Source: Acidobacteriota bacterium (GTDB taxonomy: Bacteria; Acidobacteriota; Terriglobia; Terriglobales; Acidobacteriaceae). Taken from it: a stretch of DNA of 64,000 nt. Where the stretch lies: positions 1-64,000 of the forward strand of contig JAJYBU010000016.1 in the NCBI GenBank assembly GCA_021778845.1. Direction: 5' to 3'. Within the stretch, counting starts at the first letter, position 1, and each line of letters starts with the position of its first letter. The notes below the pieces were generated by a model that was given only the letters and a program-made list of their open reading frames with translations, was not told where the DNA came from and made no database searches. A program made the position numbers and the translations under genes. Below are positions 35,142 through 43,639 of the stretch, piece after piece.

Positions 35142-36522
35142 CATCACCTCCCGCAGGCTTCTGCGATTTCTGCCTCTGCCCGGCCAGCCACGCTGCAATC
35201 CCAATGCCTGCGCGCTTTCCATCTGCAACCGCATCCACCACCTCGCGTCCGCCGTTGACGCAATCTCCGCCCGCAAAGTACTTCGGATTCGACGTCTGTC
35301 CGGTCTCTCTATCGATCACAATCCGTCCGCGCTCCAGCCTCACCTTGTCCCCGTCCTGGGCTGGCATCCTGTCTAAAAACTCCGTGTGCGTTGCCTGCCC
35401 AATCGCCACCACAATCAAATCCACAGCCAGCATAAACGTCTCGCCTGGCTTCGGTGCCAGCGAACCATCCTCCATCGTCTCCATATGAGCCAGCTCCAGC
35501 CCGTGCACATGAGTTGTTCCCGCCACACCCACCGGCATCACGTGCCACAAAAACTTCACCCCGGCCTCGCGCGCATGCTCATACTCAAACGCAAACGCCG
35601 ACATCTGCTCAGACCCTCGCCGGTACACCATATGCACCTCGCTCGCACCCAGCCGTACCGCGGCATTGGCCGCATCGATCGCCGTATTCCCCGCCCCGAT
35701 TACCGCCACTCTCGCCGGCGCAGCGTGAATCGTCCCGCTCTTGTACCCCGCAATAAAATCAAGCGCATTCGTAACCCCCTGCAGCGATTCACCCACCACG
35801 CCCAGCTTATGGATTCCTCCCAGCCCCATGCCGAGAAACAACGCATCATAACTCGCCTCCAACTCCGCGAGCTTCGCCGCATCCACCACCGTCTCGAAGT
35901 GAAACTCCACGCCCAACTGCGCCAGCAGGTCGATCTCCCGCAGGCTCTCCGCAAGCGGTAGTTTGTACTCTGCAATTCCATACGTATTCAATCCGCCCGG
36001 CAGCGGCCGCGCATCGAAGATCTCCGCCTTTACCCCACGCCGCCGCAGTTCCGCAGCGCATGCCAGCGACGCCGGCCCACCCCCGATCAACGCCACGCGA
36101 CTGCCCGTATCCGCACCCGGCGCAAACGGCAGCGGGTCGCCACTTGCGTGCAGCGCATCCATCGCAAACCGTTGCAGCCTGCCGATCTCAATCGGCTGCT
36201 TGTTATACCGGTGCATCACGCACGCACCCTCGCACAACACCTGCACCGGGCACGCACGCGCGCAGCTCGCACCCAGAATATTCGCATCCAGAATCGACCG
36301 CGCCGACCCCTCCAGGTTCCCACTCGCAATCTTCTTGATGAACTTCGGCACGTCCACATGCGTTGGACACACCGCCGTACAAGGCGCATCGAAGCAGTAC
36401 AGACAGCGCTGCGACTCGGTCACCGCCGCAGTATTCTCCAGCGCTGGATGCAACTCCGCAAATCGCGCCGCAACCTCAACGCTTCCTTGCGCCCTCGAAA
36501 AGAAATTCGTCGACTCACTCAT
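35128..36522 (-). CDS. preT: NAD-dependent dihydropyrimidine dehydrogenase subunit PreT
   Basis: PreT passes electrons from NADH to PreA. It has an N-terminal Fe-S domain with CLYCFDAPCTAVCPTHVDVPKFI and CARACPVQVLCEGAC, then FAD-binding VALIGGGPASLACAAELRRRG and NAD-binding VAVIGAGNTAIDAANAAVRLGA, ending with the FAD segment YFAGGDCVNGGREVVDAVADG: the glutamate-synthase-beta/PreT layout. I use ATG 36522 (MSESTNFF, 464 aa). In-frame ATGs at 36582/36585 and 36624 would extend it by 20-34 residues; an AAGGAG lies 14 bp before 36522, which is long. It follows the M20 gene, so all five genes read as one operon. Confidence 0.9.
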   Translation of the reverse strand: MSESTNFFSRAQGSVEVAARFAELHPALENTAAVTESQRCLYCFDAPCTAVCPTHVDVPKFIKKIASGNLEGSARSILDANILGASCARACPVQVLCEGACVMHRYNKQPIEIGRLQRFAMDALHASGDPLPFAPGADTGSRVALIGGGPASLACAAELRRRGVKAEIFDARPLPGGLNTYGIAEYKLPLAESLREIDLLAQLGVEFHFETVVDAAKLAELEASYDALFLGMGLGGIHKLGVVGESLQGVTNALDFIAGYKSGTIHAAPARVAVIGAGNTAIDAANAAVRLGASEVHMVYRRGSEQMSAFAFEYEHAREAGVKFLWHVMPVGVAGTTHVHGLELAHMETMEDGSLAPKPGETFMLAVDLIVVAIGQATHTEFLDRMPAQDGDKVRLERGRIVIDRETGQTSNPKYFAGGDCVNGGREVVDAVADGKRAGIGIAAWLAGQRQKSQKPAGGDDANA

Positions 36523-36627
36523 AGAAACGAGCACATCTCCTTCTTTTACCTGAGCTGGCTGGATGAAGGTTCGATTATCCATCATCCTCGTCAGCGTGGA
36601 AACTCTCAACCTCGCCGCATCCATCCT

Positions 36628-37866
36628 TCAAGACTTCCCAATCCACTGCATCGTCTTCTCGCTCAATCTCCCAAACGCCTCCACCGCCTGCTCCAAATGC
36701 TCGCGTCTGGTGTCCTCCGCGGCATTATGGCTCAGCCCTTTCAGCGACTGCACAAACATCATCACCGTTGGAACCCCTAGCCGCGCCACCTCTGCCGCAT
36801 CATGCAGCGGCCCGCTCGGCAACCGTTCAGACACCCCAACTGTCTCCACAATTGCCTCTTCGCACAATGCAATCAACTCAGGCGAGAACGGAATCGGCTC
36901 AATCGACCAGATCTTCGCCCACTCCACCGTGCATCCTTCTTCCTGCGCAAACCGCTCGCTCGCTGCCTGCGCCTCGCGCAGCATCCCGGCCAGCACCTCT
37001 GCATCGAGGTCCCGCATATCCAGCGTCGTCTCGCACCGCCCCACCACCGCCGTCACAATGCCTGGAAACGTCTTCACACTTCCCATCGTCGCCACGGCCT
37101 GCGGATGCCTTCGCGCAATCGGCCGAATCTCCAGCGCCAGCTTGGCCGCAGCGGCCAGAGCATCGCGCCGTACTTCCATCGGCGTCGATCCCGAATGTGC
37201 CTCCTGCCCTCGAAACGTAATCGCCCACCGCTCAACACCCTTGGTCCCCTGCACCACGGCCAGCGGCTTCCCCATCCGCTCCAGAATCGGTCCCTGCTCA
37301 ATGTGCAGCTCTATATACGCCGCCAGATTTTTCTGCTCTACCACTGCCTCGCCGACGCGCTCCACGTCTACGCCACAAGCCGCCAGCGCGGCCTCCAGCG
37401 TCACGCCCTCGCGGTCCGTCCTTCCCCGGTCCGCCGCAATCGTAGCCTTGCCCGCAAACGCCGCCGACCCAAACAAGCTTCGTCCAAACCTCGCGCCCTC
37501 TTCATCGGCCCAATCCACCAGCTTCACCGTCACCGGAGGCTGCCCATTGCAGGTCTCCACAAAATTCGTCAACACCTCCAGGCCCGCCAGCACGCCCAGG
37601 CACCCATCCAGCCACCCACCATTCGGCACCGAGTCCAGATGACTTCCCACCACCAGCACCCGCTCACTCGCGCCCTTCAGCGTCACCCAATGATTCCCTG
37701 CCGCATCGTAATGATCCTCCACCGGCAGCGTCTTCAGCTTCTCCGCAAACCACTCCCGCGCCTTCAGCCACATCGGCGACCACGCCACCCTCTGCGCTCC
37801 AGACTCATCCGCCGTCAGCGCCCGCAGTTCCTCCAGATTCCTCAACACCCGCGCCGCATCAACCAT
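36628..37866 (-). CDS. M20-family N-carbamoyl-beta-alanine amidohydrolase (beta-ureidopropionase type)
   Basis: The 412-aa Zn-dependent hydrolase has the M20 carbamoylase motifs GSHLDSVPNGGWLDG, VDWADEEGARFGRS, YIELHIEQGPILE, FRGQEAHSGSTPMEVRRDA and SGPLHDAAEVARLG. It belongs to the group of L-carbamoylases, allantoate amidohydrolases and beta-ureidopropionases, which are hard to separate by sequence. As the first gene of the preT-preA-hydA-transaminase cluster it should hydrolyse N-carbamoyl-beta-alanine to beta-alanine, CO2 and ammonia. Its stop is 3 bp before an upstream in-frame ATG of preT. Confidence 0.87.
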   Translation of the reverse strand: MVDAARVLRNLEELRALTADESGAQRVAWSPMWLKAREWFAEKLKTLPVEDHYDAAGNHWVTLKGASERVLVVGSHLDSVPNGGWLDGCLGVLAGLEVLTNFVETCNGQPPVTVKLVDWADEEGARFGRSLFGSAAFAGKATIAADRGRTDREGVTLEAALAACGVDVERVGEAVVEQKNLAAYIELHIEQGPILERMGKPLAVVQGTKGVERWAITFRGQEAHSGSTPMEVRRDALAAAAKLALEIRPIARRHPQAVATMGSVKTFPGIVTAVVGRCETTLDMRDLDAEVLAGMLREAQAASERFAQEEGCTVEWAKIWSIEPIPFSPELIALCEEAIVETVGVSERLPSGPLHDAAEVARLGVPTVMMFVQSLKGLSHNAAEDTRREHLEQAVEAFGRLSEKTMQWIGKS

Positions 37867-37967
37867 CCCTTACCTCACGCACCCAACCTATCACCAACCG
37901 CGCAGCAAAAAACAAGGGCCGCCCCCTGCGAGGCAGCCCTCCCGATTTTCCGGTCTACGCTCCGCCT

Positions 37968-38573
37968 CTATTTGCTTCCCGGCGGCACCATCCCATTCAT
38001 CCGCAGATACTCCACCCACTGTCCATAGTGGTCGTAGCCATGCGCCACGGCAAACGCTGCCAGCGTCGCCCGCGTATGCATCCCATCGGCGCCCTTGATC
38101 GTCTCAAACGCGTTCGCCGCAGTGATCGTCGCTATCGCCTTATGCCCAAACGCAAACGAAGACGCCAGCACGGCAACGGCCTCATCCTTACTCGTCATGG
38201 CAGCAATCTTCTTCATATCCACATCCGGCTTCAGTCCGCTCAGTGTGGAATAGAAGTAGTAGTTCGCCTCGGCGACATGTGCCACCTGCTCTCCGAAGGT
38301 CCGCACGGTATCGAACTTCACTCCCTGCCCCGCCGCAAAGATCGCCGCACCTGGAGCGAAGCCATACTTGTCTGCGGGCATCTCCTTCACCACGCCCATG
38401 GCCTCCTGCTCATACAGGCTCAGCATGTCATCCAGCGCCTTGGCCGGCGACATCGCAGCCATCTCCGCCTTCGCCGGCATCTCCATCTTCATCTGCGCGC
38501 CCGCCGTCATGGAATTGACTCCCAGCGTTCCCGCACTCAGCACTATCATTCCAACTATCGTCCGTAAACGCAT
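37968..38573 (-). CDS. Exported DinB-superfamily protein
   Basis: The 201-aa protein has a signal peptide (MRLRTIVGMIVLSAGTLGVNSMTAGA) and a DinB-like four-helix domain from about 45 to 195, with a candidate metal His in FGEQVAHVAEANYYF and HGYDHYGQWVEYLR near the C-terminus. DinB-like proteins are usually cytoplasmic thiol-dependent enzymes; an exported version is a common acidobacterial variant. The ATG at 38573 has GAGG 7 bp upstream. An ATG at 38771 would overlap the divergent sigma-factor gene and is rejected. Confidence 0.82.
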   Translation of the reverse strand: MRLRTIVGMIVLSAGTLGVNSMTAGAQMKMEMPAKAEMAAMSPAKALDDMLSLYEQEAMGVVKEMPADKYGFAPGAAIFAAGQGVKFDTVRTFGEQVAHVAEANYYFYSTLSGLKPDVDMKKIAAMTSKDEAVAVLASSFAFGHKAIATITAANAFETIKGADGMHTRATLAAFAVAHGYDHYGQWVEYLRMNGMVPPGSK

Positions 38574-38698
38574 CGATTCACCTCGATTCAAAGTTCGACC
38601 CAAAAGCACAACCAGCCTAGCAGCAGCACGCAATTCCGCGCATAAATATTCCCGAGCGATATCCTCACTCGCACGTCTGTCACTGTAGAGGGGCAAAC

Positions 38699-39265
38699 AT
38701 GGCGTCAACCAGCCAATGGGAAGGAGAATGGAACGTGGCACTTGTCTCCGCCGAGCCCGTCTCATCGGCAACCGATCTCACCACGCTCATCCCGGCCTAC
38801 TCCCCGCTCCTCTACCGCGTCGCCCACTCCATCCTCCGCAACCCCGCCGAGGCCGAAGACGTTGTTCAGGACGTCTTTCTCCGCGTACTCGAACATCAGC
38901 ACCAACTCCCCGCCATCCGCGACCTCCGCGTCTGGCTCGTCCGCATCGCCTGGAACCTCGCCCTCGACCGCCGACGGCGCATCCGCCCCGACCAACTCGA
39001 CCAACCCTTCGCCGACGCACTCCTCTCCACCGCCGTGCCCGCCGATCAGGCCCTCGCCGACGCCCGCCACATCGCCGCTGTCTTCCGCCAGATCGACCGC
39101 CTCCCAAAGCCCGAGCGCAACGCCCTCCTTCTCTCCGCCATCGACGAGCTCAGCATCGCCGAAATCTCCGCCGTCCTCCATCGCACCGAATCCGCCGTCC
39201 GAGCCCTGATCTTCCGCGCCCGCACCCGTCTCCGCCAGCGCCTCGAGAAAGGAAACCCGTCATGA
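38699..39265 (+). CDS. ECF-type RNA polymerase sigma factor
   Basis: The 188-aa protein has sigma region 2 (YSPLLYRVAHSILRNPAEAEDVVQDVFLRVLE and LRVWLVRIAWNLALDRRRR) and region 4 (RLPKPERNALLLSAIDELSIAEISAVLHRTESAVRALIFRARTRLRQRL), the compact ECF layout without regions 1 or 3. The start ATG at 38699 has GAGGGG upstream. Its TGA stop overlaps the ATG of the next gene (ATGA at 39262), so expression is coupled to that single-span membrane protein. Its promoter target sequence is unknown. Confidence 0.92.
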   Translation: MASTSQWEGEWNVALVSAEPVSSATDLTTLIPAYSPLLYRVAHSILRNPAEAEDVVQDVFLRVLEHQHQLPAIRDLRVWLVRIAWNLALDRRRRIRPDQLDQPFADALLSTAVPADQALADARHIAAVFRQIDRLPKPERNALLLSAIDELSIAEISAVLHRTESAVRALIFRARTRLRQRLEKGNPS

Positions 39266-39984
39266 CCCACCCACCCCACTCACCCAACGCGCATCCAGAC
39301 GCGCGCATCGACCAGGCCCTGGCCACCCTCCGCAACGCCGCGCCACCCTCGGGCCTCGAGCAACGCATCGCCACCGGCATCGCCAACGCCGCACAAGCAC
39401 GCTCCGCTTCGCCCCTCGCCGTCGGCCTGAACGCAGTGAAGGATCTCCGTATTTGGCTCGCTCCGTCCGCACGCTACGCTCTGGCCGCGACCTCTCTGGC
39501 GGGCCTCGCAGCCCTCACGTTCTTCGCCCTCCACAACCACCGCCCCACACCCACACAGCCCCAGATCAACACGTCCGTCCTCCCTCTGCAACCCTCTGCG
39601 CGAAACCCCAGTACATCCGCCTCATTGGATAGCGCGGAACTTCAGCCCCGATATCATGCCCACACCGCCAACGCGGCACACGTCGCTGAGAGAGCCGACA
39701 TCCATCCCCAACCCGGAAGCCCGCAGCCACCCACCGATCCCGACGCCATCGCCCTGGCTGAAACCCTCGCCCCCAGCCGTCCGGCCCCGCCCGAGCCGCT
39801 CACCCAGCAGGAACTCCTCGCGCTTGCCATCCTCCGCAGCGGCGACCAGGAGGAGATTGCCGCGCTCAACCCCACCCTGCGCGAAGCCAACCTCGCCACC
39901 GAGGAACTCGCCTTCAATAAATTTTTCGCACCCCCGAAATCCGAACCCCCAACCCCAGCAGCAACCACCGGAGACAAAGAATGA
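39262..39984 (+). CDS. Single-span membrane protein, candidate anti-sigma factor
   Basis: The 240-aa product has an N-terminal soluble part (1-65; RIDQALATLRNAAPPSGLEQRIATGIA), one transmembrane helix (about 70-92; YALAATSLAGLAALTFFALH) and a Pro/Ala-rich C-terminal part exposed to the periplasm (95-240). There is no zinc-finger motif (HxxxCxxC), so it is not a classical ZAS anti-sigma factor. Its ATG overlaps the sigma factor stop and its stop overlaps the next ATG, so it is the middle gene of a tightly coupled trio. The anti-sigma role is inferred from position. Confidence 0.7.
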   Translation: MTHPPHSPNAHPDARIDQALATLRNAAPPSGLEQRIATGIANAAQARSASPLAVGLNAVKDLRIWLAPSARYALAATSLAGLAALTFFALHNHRPTPTQPQINTSVLPLQPSARNPSTSASLDSAELQPRYHAHTANAAHVAERADIHPQPGSPQPPTDPDAIALAETLAPSRPAPPEPLTQQELLALAILRSGDQEEIAALNPTLREANLATEELAFNKFFAPPKSEPPTPAATTGDKE

Positions 39985-40760
39985 ACCCCACCCACCACCT
40001 CGCGAAGATCCTCACAGCATCGGCCCTGGCCCTGGCCCTCGCCGCACCCAGCGCTCATGCCCAGGCTTCAGAAGCCACGCAGCCCGACCCCTGCCACACG
40101 CCGTCCGGGCCAGCGACCACCAGGATCTTCTACCTCGTAAACACCAATACCGACAGTCGATTCAATCTGGATGGAAGCGAGCTCGTGGCGACTATCCGCA
40201 ATCTCCTCTGCCCCCACGATAAAGTAGACCTCATCGCCGGACAGAGCGCCATCGTCGTGCAAGCGCCACCGAATCAGATCACCCTCGCCGAAAAGCTCAT
40301 CACCGAACTCGACCGCCCCAGAAAAACCTACCGCCTTACTTACACCATCACCGAGCTTGACGCCGGCAAGACCATCGGCACCCAGCACTACTCCATGGTC
40401 GTCGTCACCGGGCAGCACACCACGATGAAGGAGGGCGATAAAATTCCCGTCGCCACAGGCTCCTACCAGACCGACAAGGCCACATCGCAAACCCAGTTCA
40501 CCTACCTCGACGTCGGCATGAACTTCGACGCCACGGTGGACGAATTCACCAACGGCGTCCGTCTGCAATCCAAGGTCGAGCAGTCCAGCCTTGGCCAGCC
40601 CAGCACCATCGCCGGCGTGCAGGAGCCCGTCGTCCGTCAGACCGTTCTGCAGGGCACCTCGCTCCTCTCACCCGGCAAGCCCATCATGCTCGGCTCCATC
40701 GACGTCCCCACCACCACCCGCCACTTCGACATCGCCGTCGTCCTCGATCAGGTCAAGTAG
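39981..40760 (+). CDS. Exported short secretin-like protein
   Basis: The 259-aa protein has a signal peptide (LAKILTASALALALAAPSAHA). Residues about 47-110 (RIFYLVNTNTDSRFNLDGSE...PNQITLAEKLITELD) resemble a secretin N-domain (N1/N2, as in PilQ or GspD). The C-terminal part has QFTYLDVGMNFDATVDEFTNGVRLQSK and ends VPTTTRHFDIAVVLDQV, like the beta-strands of a secretin core but too short to form a full outer-membrane channel. It may be a plug, pilotin-like factor or sensor of secretin state. It is translationally coupled (ATGA) to the upstream membrane protein. Confidence 0.65.
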   Translation: MNPTHHLAKILTASALALALAAPSAHAQASEATQPDPCHTPSGPATTRIFYLVNTNTDSRFNLDGSELVATIRNLLCPHDKVDLIAGQSAIVVQAPPNQITLAEKLITELDRPRKTYRLTYTITELDAGKTIGTQHYSMVVVTGQHTTMKEGDKIPVATGSYQTDKATSQTQFTYLDVGMNFDATVDEFTNGVRLQSKVEQSSLGQPSTIAGVQEPVVRQTVLQGTSLLSPGKPIMLGSIDVPTTTRHFDIAVVLDQVK

Positions 40761-40771
40761 TCTCCTCCCAC

Positions 40772-40819
40772 GCAGCCCATCCTCCGCCGGCAGCTTCATC
40801 CCCATGCAGGATGGGCTGC
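40772..40819 (+). terminator. Terminator-like hairpin after the secretin-like gene
   Basis: GCAGCCCATCCT and AGGATGGGCTGC form a perfect 12-bp stem with a 24-nt loop, 11 bp after the stop codon. No T run follows. The next 230 bp to the NHL gene contain a second small hairpin (AGTGGTAC/GTGCCACT at 40922-40941, one G-U pair) and no gene. Confidence 0.6.
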
Positions 40820-41048
40820 CGCTCCAGATGTCAATCCCGTCATAAGTTCTATTCGACAGAGCACTACAAATTCGTGTATCTCTCAGGTAATCAATCGGGC
40901 GAAGAAAGCGTCCTATACGTCAGTGGTACAAAAGTGCCACTCAGAGGCGCTGCTCCCAGGCCACAGTCTTGTTATGCGCACAACACGCGCCACATAAGAC
41001 CGGGTCAGGGCATCGAAGCTGAAGCAGCATTTTTTCGAGGGTCATACA

Positions 41049-42299
41049 ATGTTGGATATGCTCAGCTTCTCGTCGAAACATCATGCATCGGTTATTCCCC
41101 CGGCACCTGCGCGCCGGTCGCGCATTCTGCCCGCAGCCCTTCTCCTCACCTCTGCCCTCGTCGTCCTCGCCTCAGGCTGCGGCGGTGGGTACGGCTATGT
41201 AGCCGTTGGCCCCGCCTACCCCTGCTACTCGTGCGGCGGTTACTACGGCGGCGGTTACGGCGGCGGTTACGGCTATGGCTATGGCGCCATCTCCTCTCCC
41301 GTCACAGCCCAAAGCGTTCCCGGCACGTCCAGCAGCGGCACCGTAGCGGCGGCCAGCACCACGCTCCGCCCTGTCGCCCTCGCAGTCGATTCCTCTGGCA
41401 ACCTCTACATCGCCGACCAGAACAGCACCACGGTTCGCGAAGCGGTCGCCTCGTCCGGATCACTCGCGGCTCCAGCGGTTGTAGGCCCGCAATTCAACCA
41501 GCCTACTGCGCTTGCGGTAGGCCCCTCCGGCAATCTCTACGTTCTTGACCAGGCCAGCGGCACCGTTCGCCGCGTCACCAAGTCCTCCGGCGCCGTCGCT
41601 CTCGTCGCTGGCAGCCGCGCCGGCTTCTCCGGCGACAACGGCCAGGCCACCAGCGCCCAACTCAACCTCCCCTCCGGCATGGCCTTTGACCCTTCCGGCA
41701 ACCTCTTCATCGCCGACACGGGTAACAACCGCATCCGGGAGATCTCAGCCTCCACCGGCATCATCATCACCGTCGCCGGCAACGGCACCGCGGGCTACTC
41801 CGGCGACAACGGACTCGCCACCAGCGCCCGCCTTAACCAGCCCTCCGCTGTCACAGCCGACAGCAACGGCAACATCTACATCGCCGACACCGCCAACTCC
41901 GCCATCCGCAAGGTCGATACCCAGACCGGCATCATCACCACCATCGCAGGCAACGGCACCGCAGGCTTCTCCGGCGACAACGGCCCAGCCTCAGCCGCCC
42001 AGCTCGACCAGCCTCGCGGCATCACCGTTGACCCCATCGGCAACCTCTTCATCGCCGACACAGGCAACCAGAGCATCCGCGAAATACCTGCCAGCAAAGG
42101 CACCATCTTCACCATCGCCGGCAATGAAACCGCAGGCTACACCGGCGACGGCGGCCTCTCCTACAAAGCAGAACTCGACGCCCCCTACGCTACCGTCATC
42201 GACACCAACACCGGCAACCTCTACATCGCCGATTACGGCAACGGCGCGGTCCGCAAAGTCCTTCCCAGCCCCGCACCGTCCACCACCACCGGCAACTAA
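41049..42299 (+). CDS. NHL-repeat beta-propeller lipoprotein with Gly/Tyr-rich linker
   Basis: The 416-aa protein has a long N-terminus and a lipobox signal (LLLTSALVVLASGC at about 33-46). A Gly/Tyr/Cys stretch follows (about 47-82), with short repeats of GGYGYG type. At least five NHL blades fill residues 105-405, with repeated units such as GNLYIADQ, GNLFIADTGNNRIREIS and AGNGTAGYSGDNGLATSA. NHL propellers are interaction or scaffold domains; similar proteins are numerous in Acidobacteriota and no enzyme motif is present. The ATG at 41049 has no strong ribosome site; ATG 41058 is possible. Confidence 0.82.
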   Translation: MLDMLSFSSKHHASVIPPAPARRSRILPAALLLTSALVVLASGCGGGYGYVAVGPAYPCYSCGGYYGGGYGGGYGYGYGAISSPVTAQSVPGTSSSGTVAAASTTLRPVALAVDSSGNLYIADQNSTTVREAVASSGSLAAPAVVGPQFNQPTALAVGPSGNLYVLDQASGTVRRVTKSSGAVALVAGSRAGFSGDNGQATSAQLNLPSGMAFDPSGNLFIADTGNNRIREISASTGIIITVAGNGTAGYSGDNGLATSARLNQPSAVTADSNGNIYIADTANSAIRKVDTQTGIITTIAGNGTAGFSGDNGPASAAQLDQPRGITVDPIGNLFIADTGNQSIREIPASKGTIFTIAGNETAGYTGDGGLSYKAELDAPYATVIDTNTGNLYIADYGNGAVRKVLPSPAPSTTTGN

Positions 42300-42419
42300 C
42301 CCGCACCGTCCTGCCCCTTGCCGTTCATGCCCCATTCCAGCGCCGATCATCGCGCAGGAGTGGGGCATCGTTCTTGCCGTCCACAGCGCCGCTCGACGCC
42401 ACGGCACTAGAATCATCGG

Positions 42420-43586
42420 ATGGACCGCATCTACCTCGACAACAACGCCACCACCCCCGTCCTCCCCCAGGTCATCGAAGCAATGCGTCCTTTCTGGAGC
42501 GAGACCTTCGGCAATCCCAGTTCAGCGCACCACTCCGGCCAACGCGCCCGCACTGCCATTGAGCACGCCCGCACCGCCGTCGCTCGGCTGCTCAACTGCT
42601 CCCCCAAAGAGATCGTCTTCAACTCCGGTGGCACCGAGAGCGACAACCTCGCGCTGACCGGCGTCCTCCAACCCTTCTTCGACAAGCGCCAGCCCGCCCA
42701 CCTCATCACCACCGAGATCGAGCACCACGCCGTTCTCTACACCGCTCAGGCCCTCCACCGCCGCGGCGCAGCAGCCACCTATCTCGTGCCCAACCGCGAA
42801 GGCATCATCGACCCGGAAGCCTTCGAAGCCGCCCTCCGTCCCGACACCGAGCTCGTCTCCATCATGCTCGCCAACAACGAGACTGGCGCCATTCAGCCCA
42901 TCGGCAAGCTCGCCCGCATCGCCAAGGCATACAACCCCGCCATCCTCTTCCACACCGACGCCGTACAGGCCGCCGCCAAGCTCCCCATCGATCTCACCGG
43001 AGCTTTAAAAAACGTTGATCTCCTCTCCATCTCCGGCCACAAGATGTACGCCCCCCAGGGCACCGGCATCCTCTTCATCCGCAGCGGAGTCCACCTCGCG
43101 CCTCTGCTCCACGGCGGCCCGCAGGAGCATCAGCATCGCTCCGGCACCGAAAACGTCCCCGGCATCGTAGCCCTCGGTCGCGCCGCCGAACTCGCCCTTG
43201 ACTGGCTCTCATCAGACGCCCCCCAACAACTCGCCGCACTCCGCGACCGCCTCGAGTCCGGCCTGCTCGCCGCCATCCCCGACACCCACGTCAACGGCTC
43301 CACCACCCACCGCGCCGCCAACACCACCAATCTCCGTTTCGCTGGCGTCGACGCAGAATCCTTGCTCATCGCGCTTGACCTCCAGGGCATCGCCGCCAGC
43401 TTCGGTGCGGCCTGCCAGTCCGGCGCCACCGAACCCTCGCACGTCCTGATCGCCATGGGGCTCACCCCCGCTGAAGCTCGTTCCAGCCTGCGCCTCTCCC
43501 TCTCCCGCCTCACCACAGCAGAGGAAATCGACCGCGCCCTGGAAATCATCCCCGCCGTTGTAGCTCGTCTCCGCTCGCTAGCTTAA
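42420..43586 (+). CDS. iscS: Cysteine desulfurase (NifS/IscS family)
   Basis: The 388-aa PLP enzyme supplies sulfur for Fe-S clusters or thio-modified tRNA. It has EIEHHAV (H103), LFHTDAVQ (D180), the Schiff-base K208 in SISGHKMYAPQG, RSGTENVPGIV and the catalytic-cysteine loop with C332 in GAACQSGATEPSHVL. The loop is the short class I form. No iscU, iscA or tRNA-thiolase gene is adjacent, so the partner is unknown. The ATG at 42420 begins MDRIYLDNNATTPV, as in canonical IscS/NifS. Confidence 0.93.
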   Translation: MDRIYLDNNATTPVLPQVIEAMRPFWSETFGNPSSAHHSGQRARTAIEHARTAVARLLNCSPKEIVFNSGGTESDNLALTGVLQPFFDKRQPAHLITTEIEHHAVLYTAQALHRRGAAATYLVPNREGIIDPEAFEAALRPDTELVSIMLANNETGAIQPIGKLARIAKAYNPAILFHTDAVQAAAKLPIDLTGALKNVDLLSISGHKMYAPQGTGILFIRSGVHLAPLLHGGPQEHQHRSGTENVPGIVALGRAAELALDWLSSDAPQQLAALRDRLESGLLAAIPDTHVNGSTTHRAANTTNLRFAGVDAESLLIALDLQGIAASFGAACQSGATEPSHVLIAMGLTPAEARSSLRLSLSRLTTAEEIDRALEIIPAVVARLRSLA

Positions 43587-43589
43587 AGA

Positions 43590-43620
43590 GCAACGCCGCC
43601 CCTTCAAGGAGCGGCGTTGC
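43590..43620. terminator. Hairpin between convergent iscS and transporter genes
   Basis: GCAACGCCGC (43590-43599) and GCGGCGTTGC (43611-43620) pair perfectly over 10 bp around an 11-nt loop, 4 bp after the iscS stop and 20 bp from the transporter stop. Symmetry would let it serve both directions. Confidence 0.75.
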
Positions 43621-43639
43621 GACTTCCAATCCCTGCCTC

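Noticed and set aside
33720-35258. A 512-codon open frame on the + strand
   Set aside because: Antisense shadow of preA; Arg/His-rich composition, no ribosome-binding site.
40922-40941. A sigma-54-like TGGTAC...TGCCA before the NHL gene
   Set aside because: GG and GC are 9 bases apart rather than 10; a simple hairpin explains the sequence.
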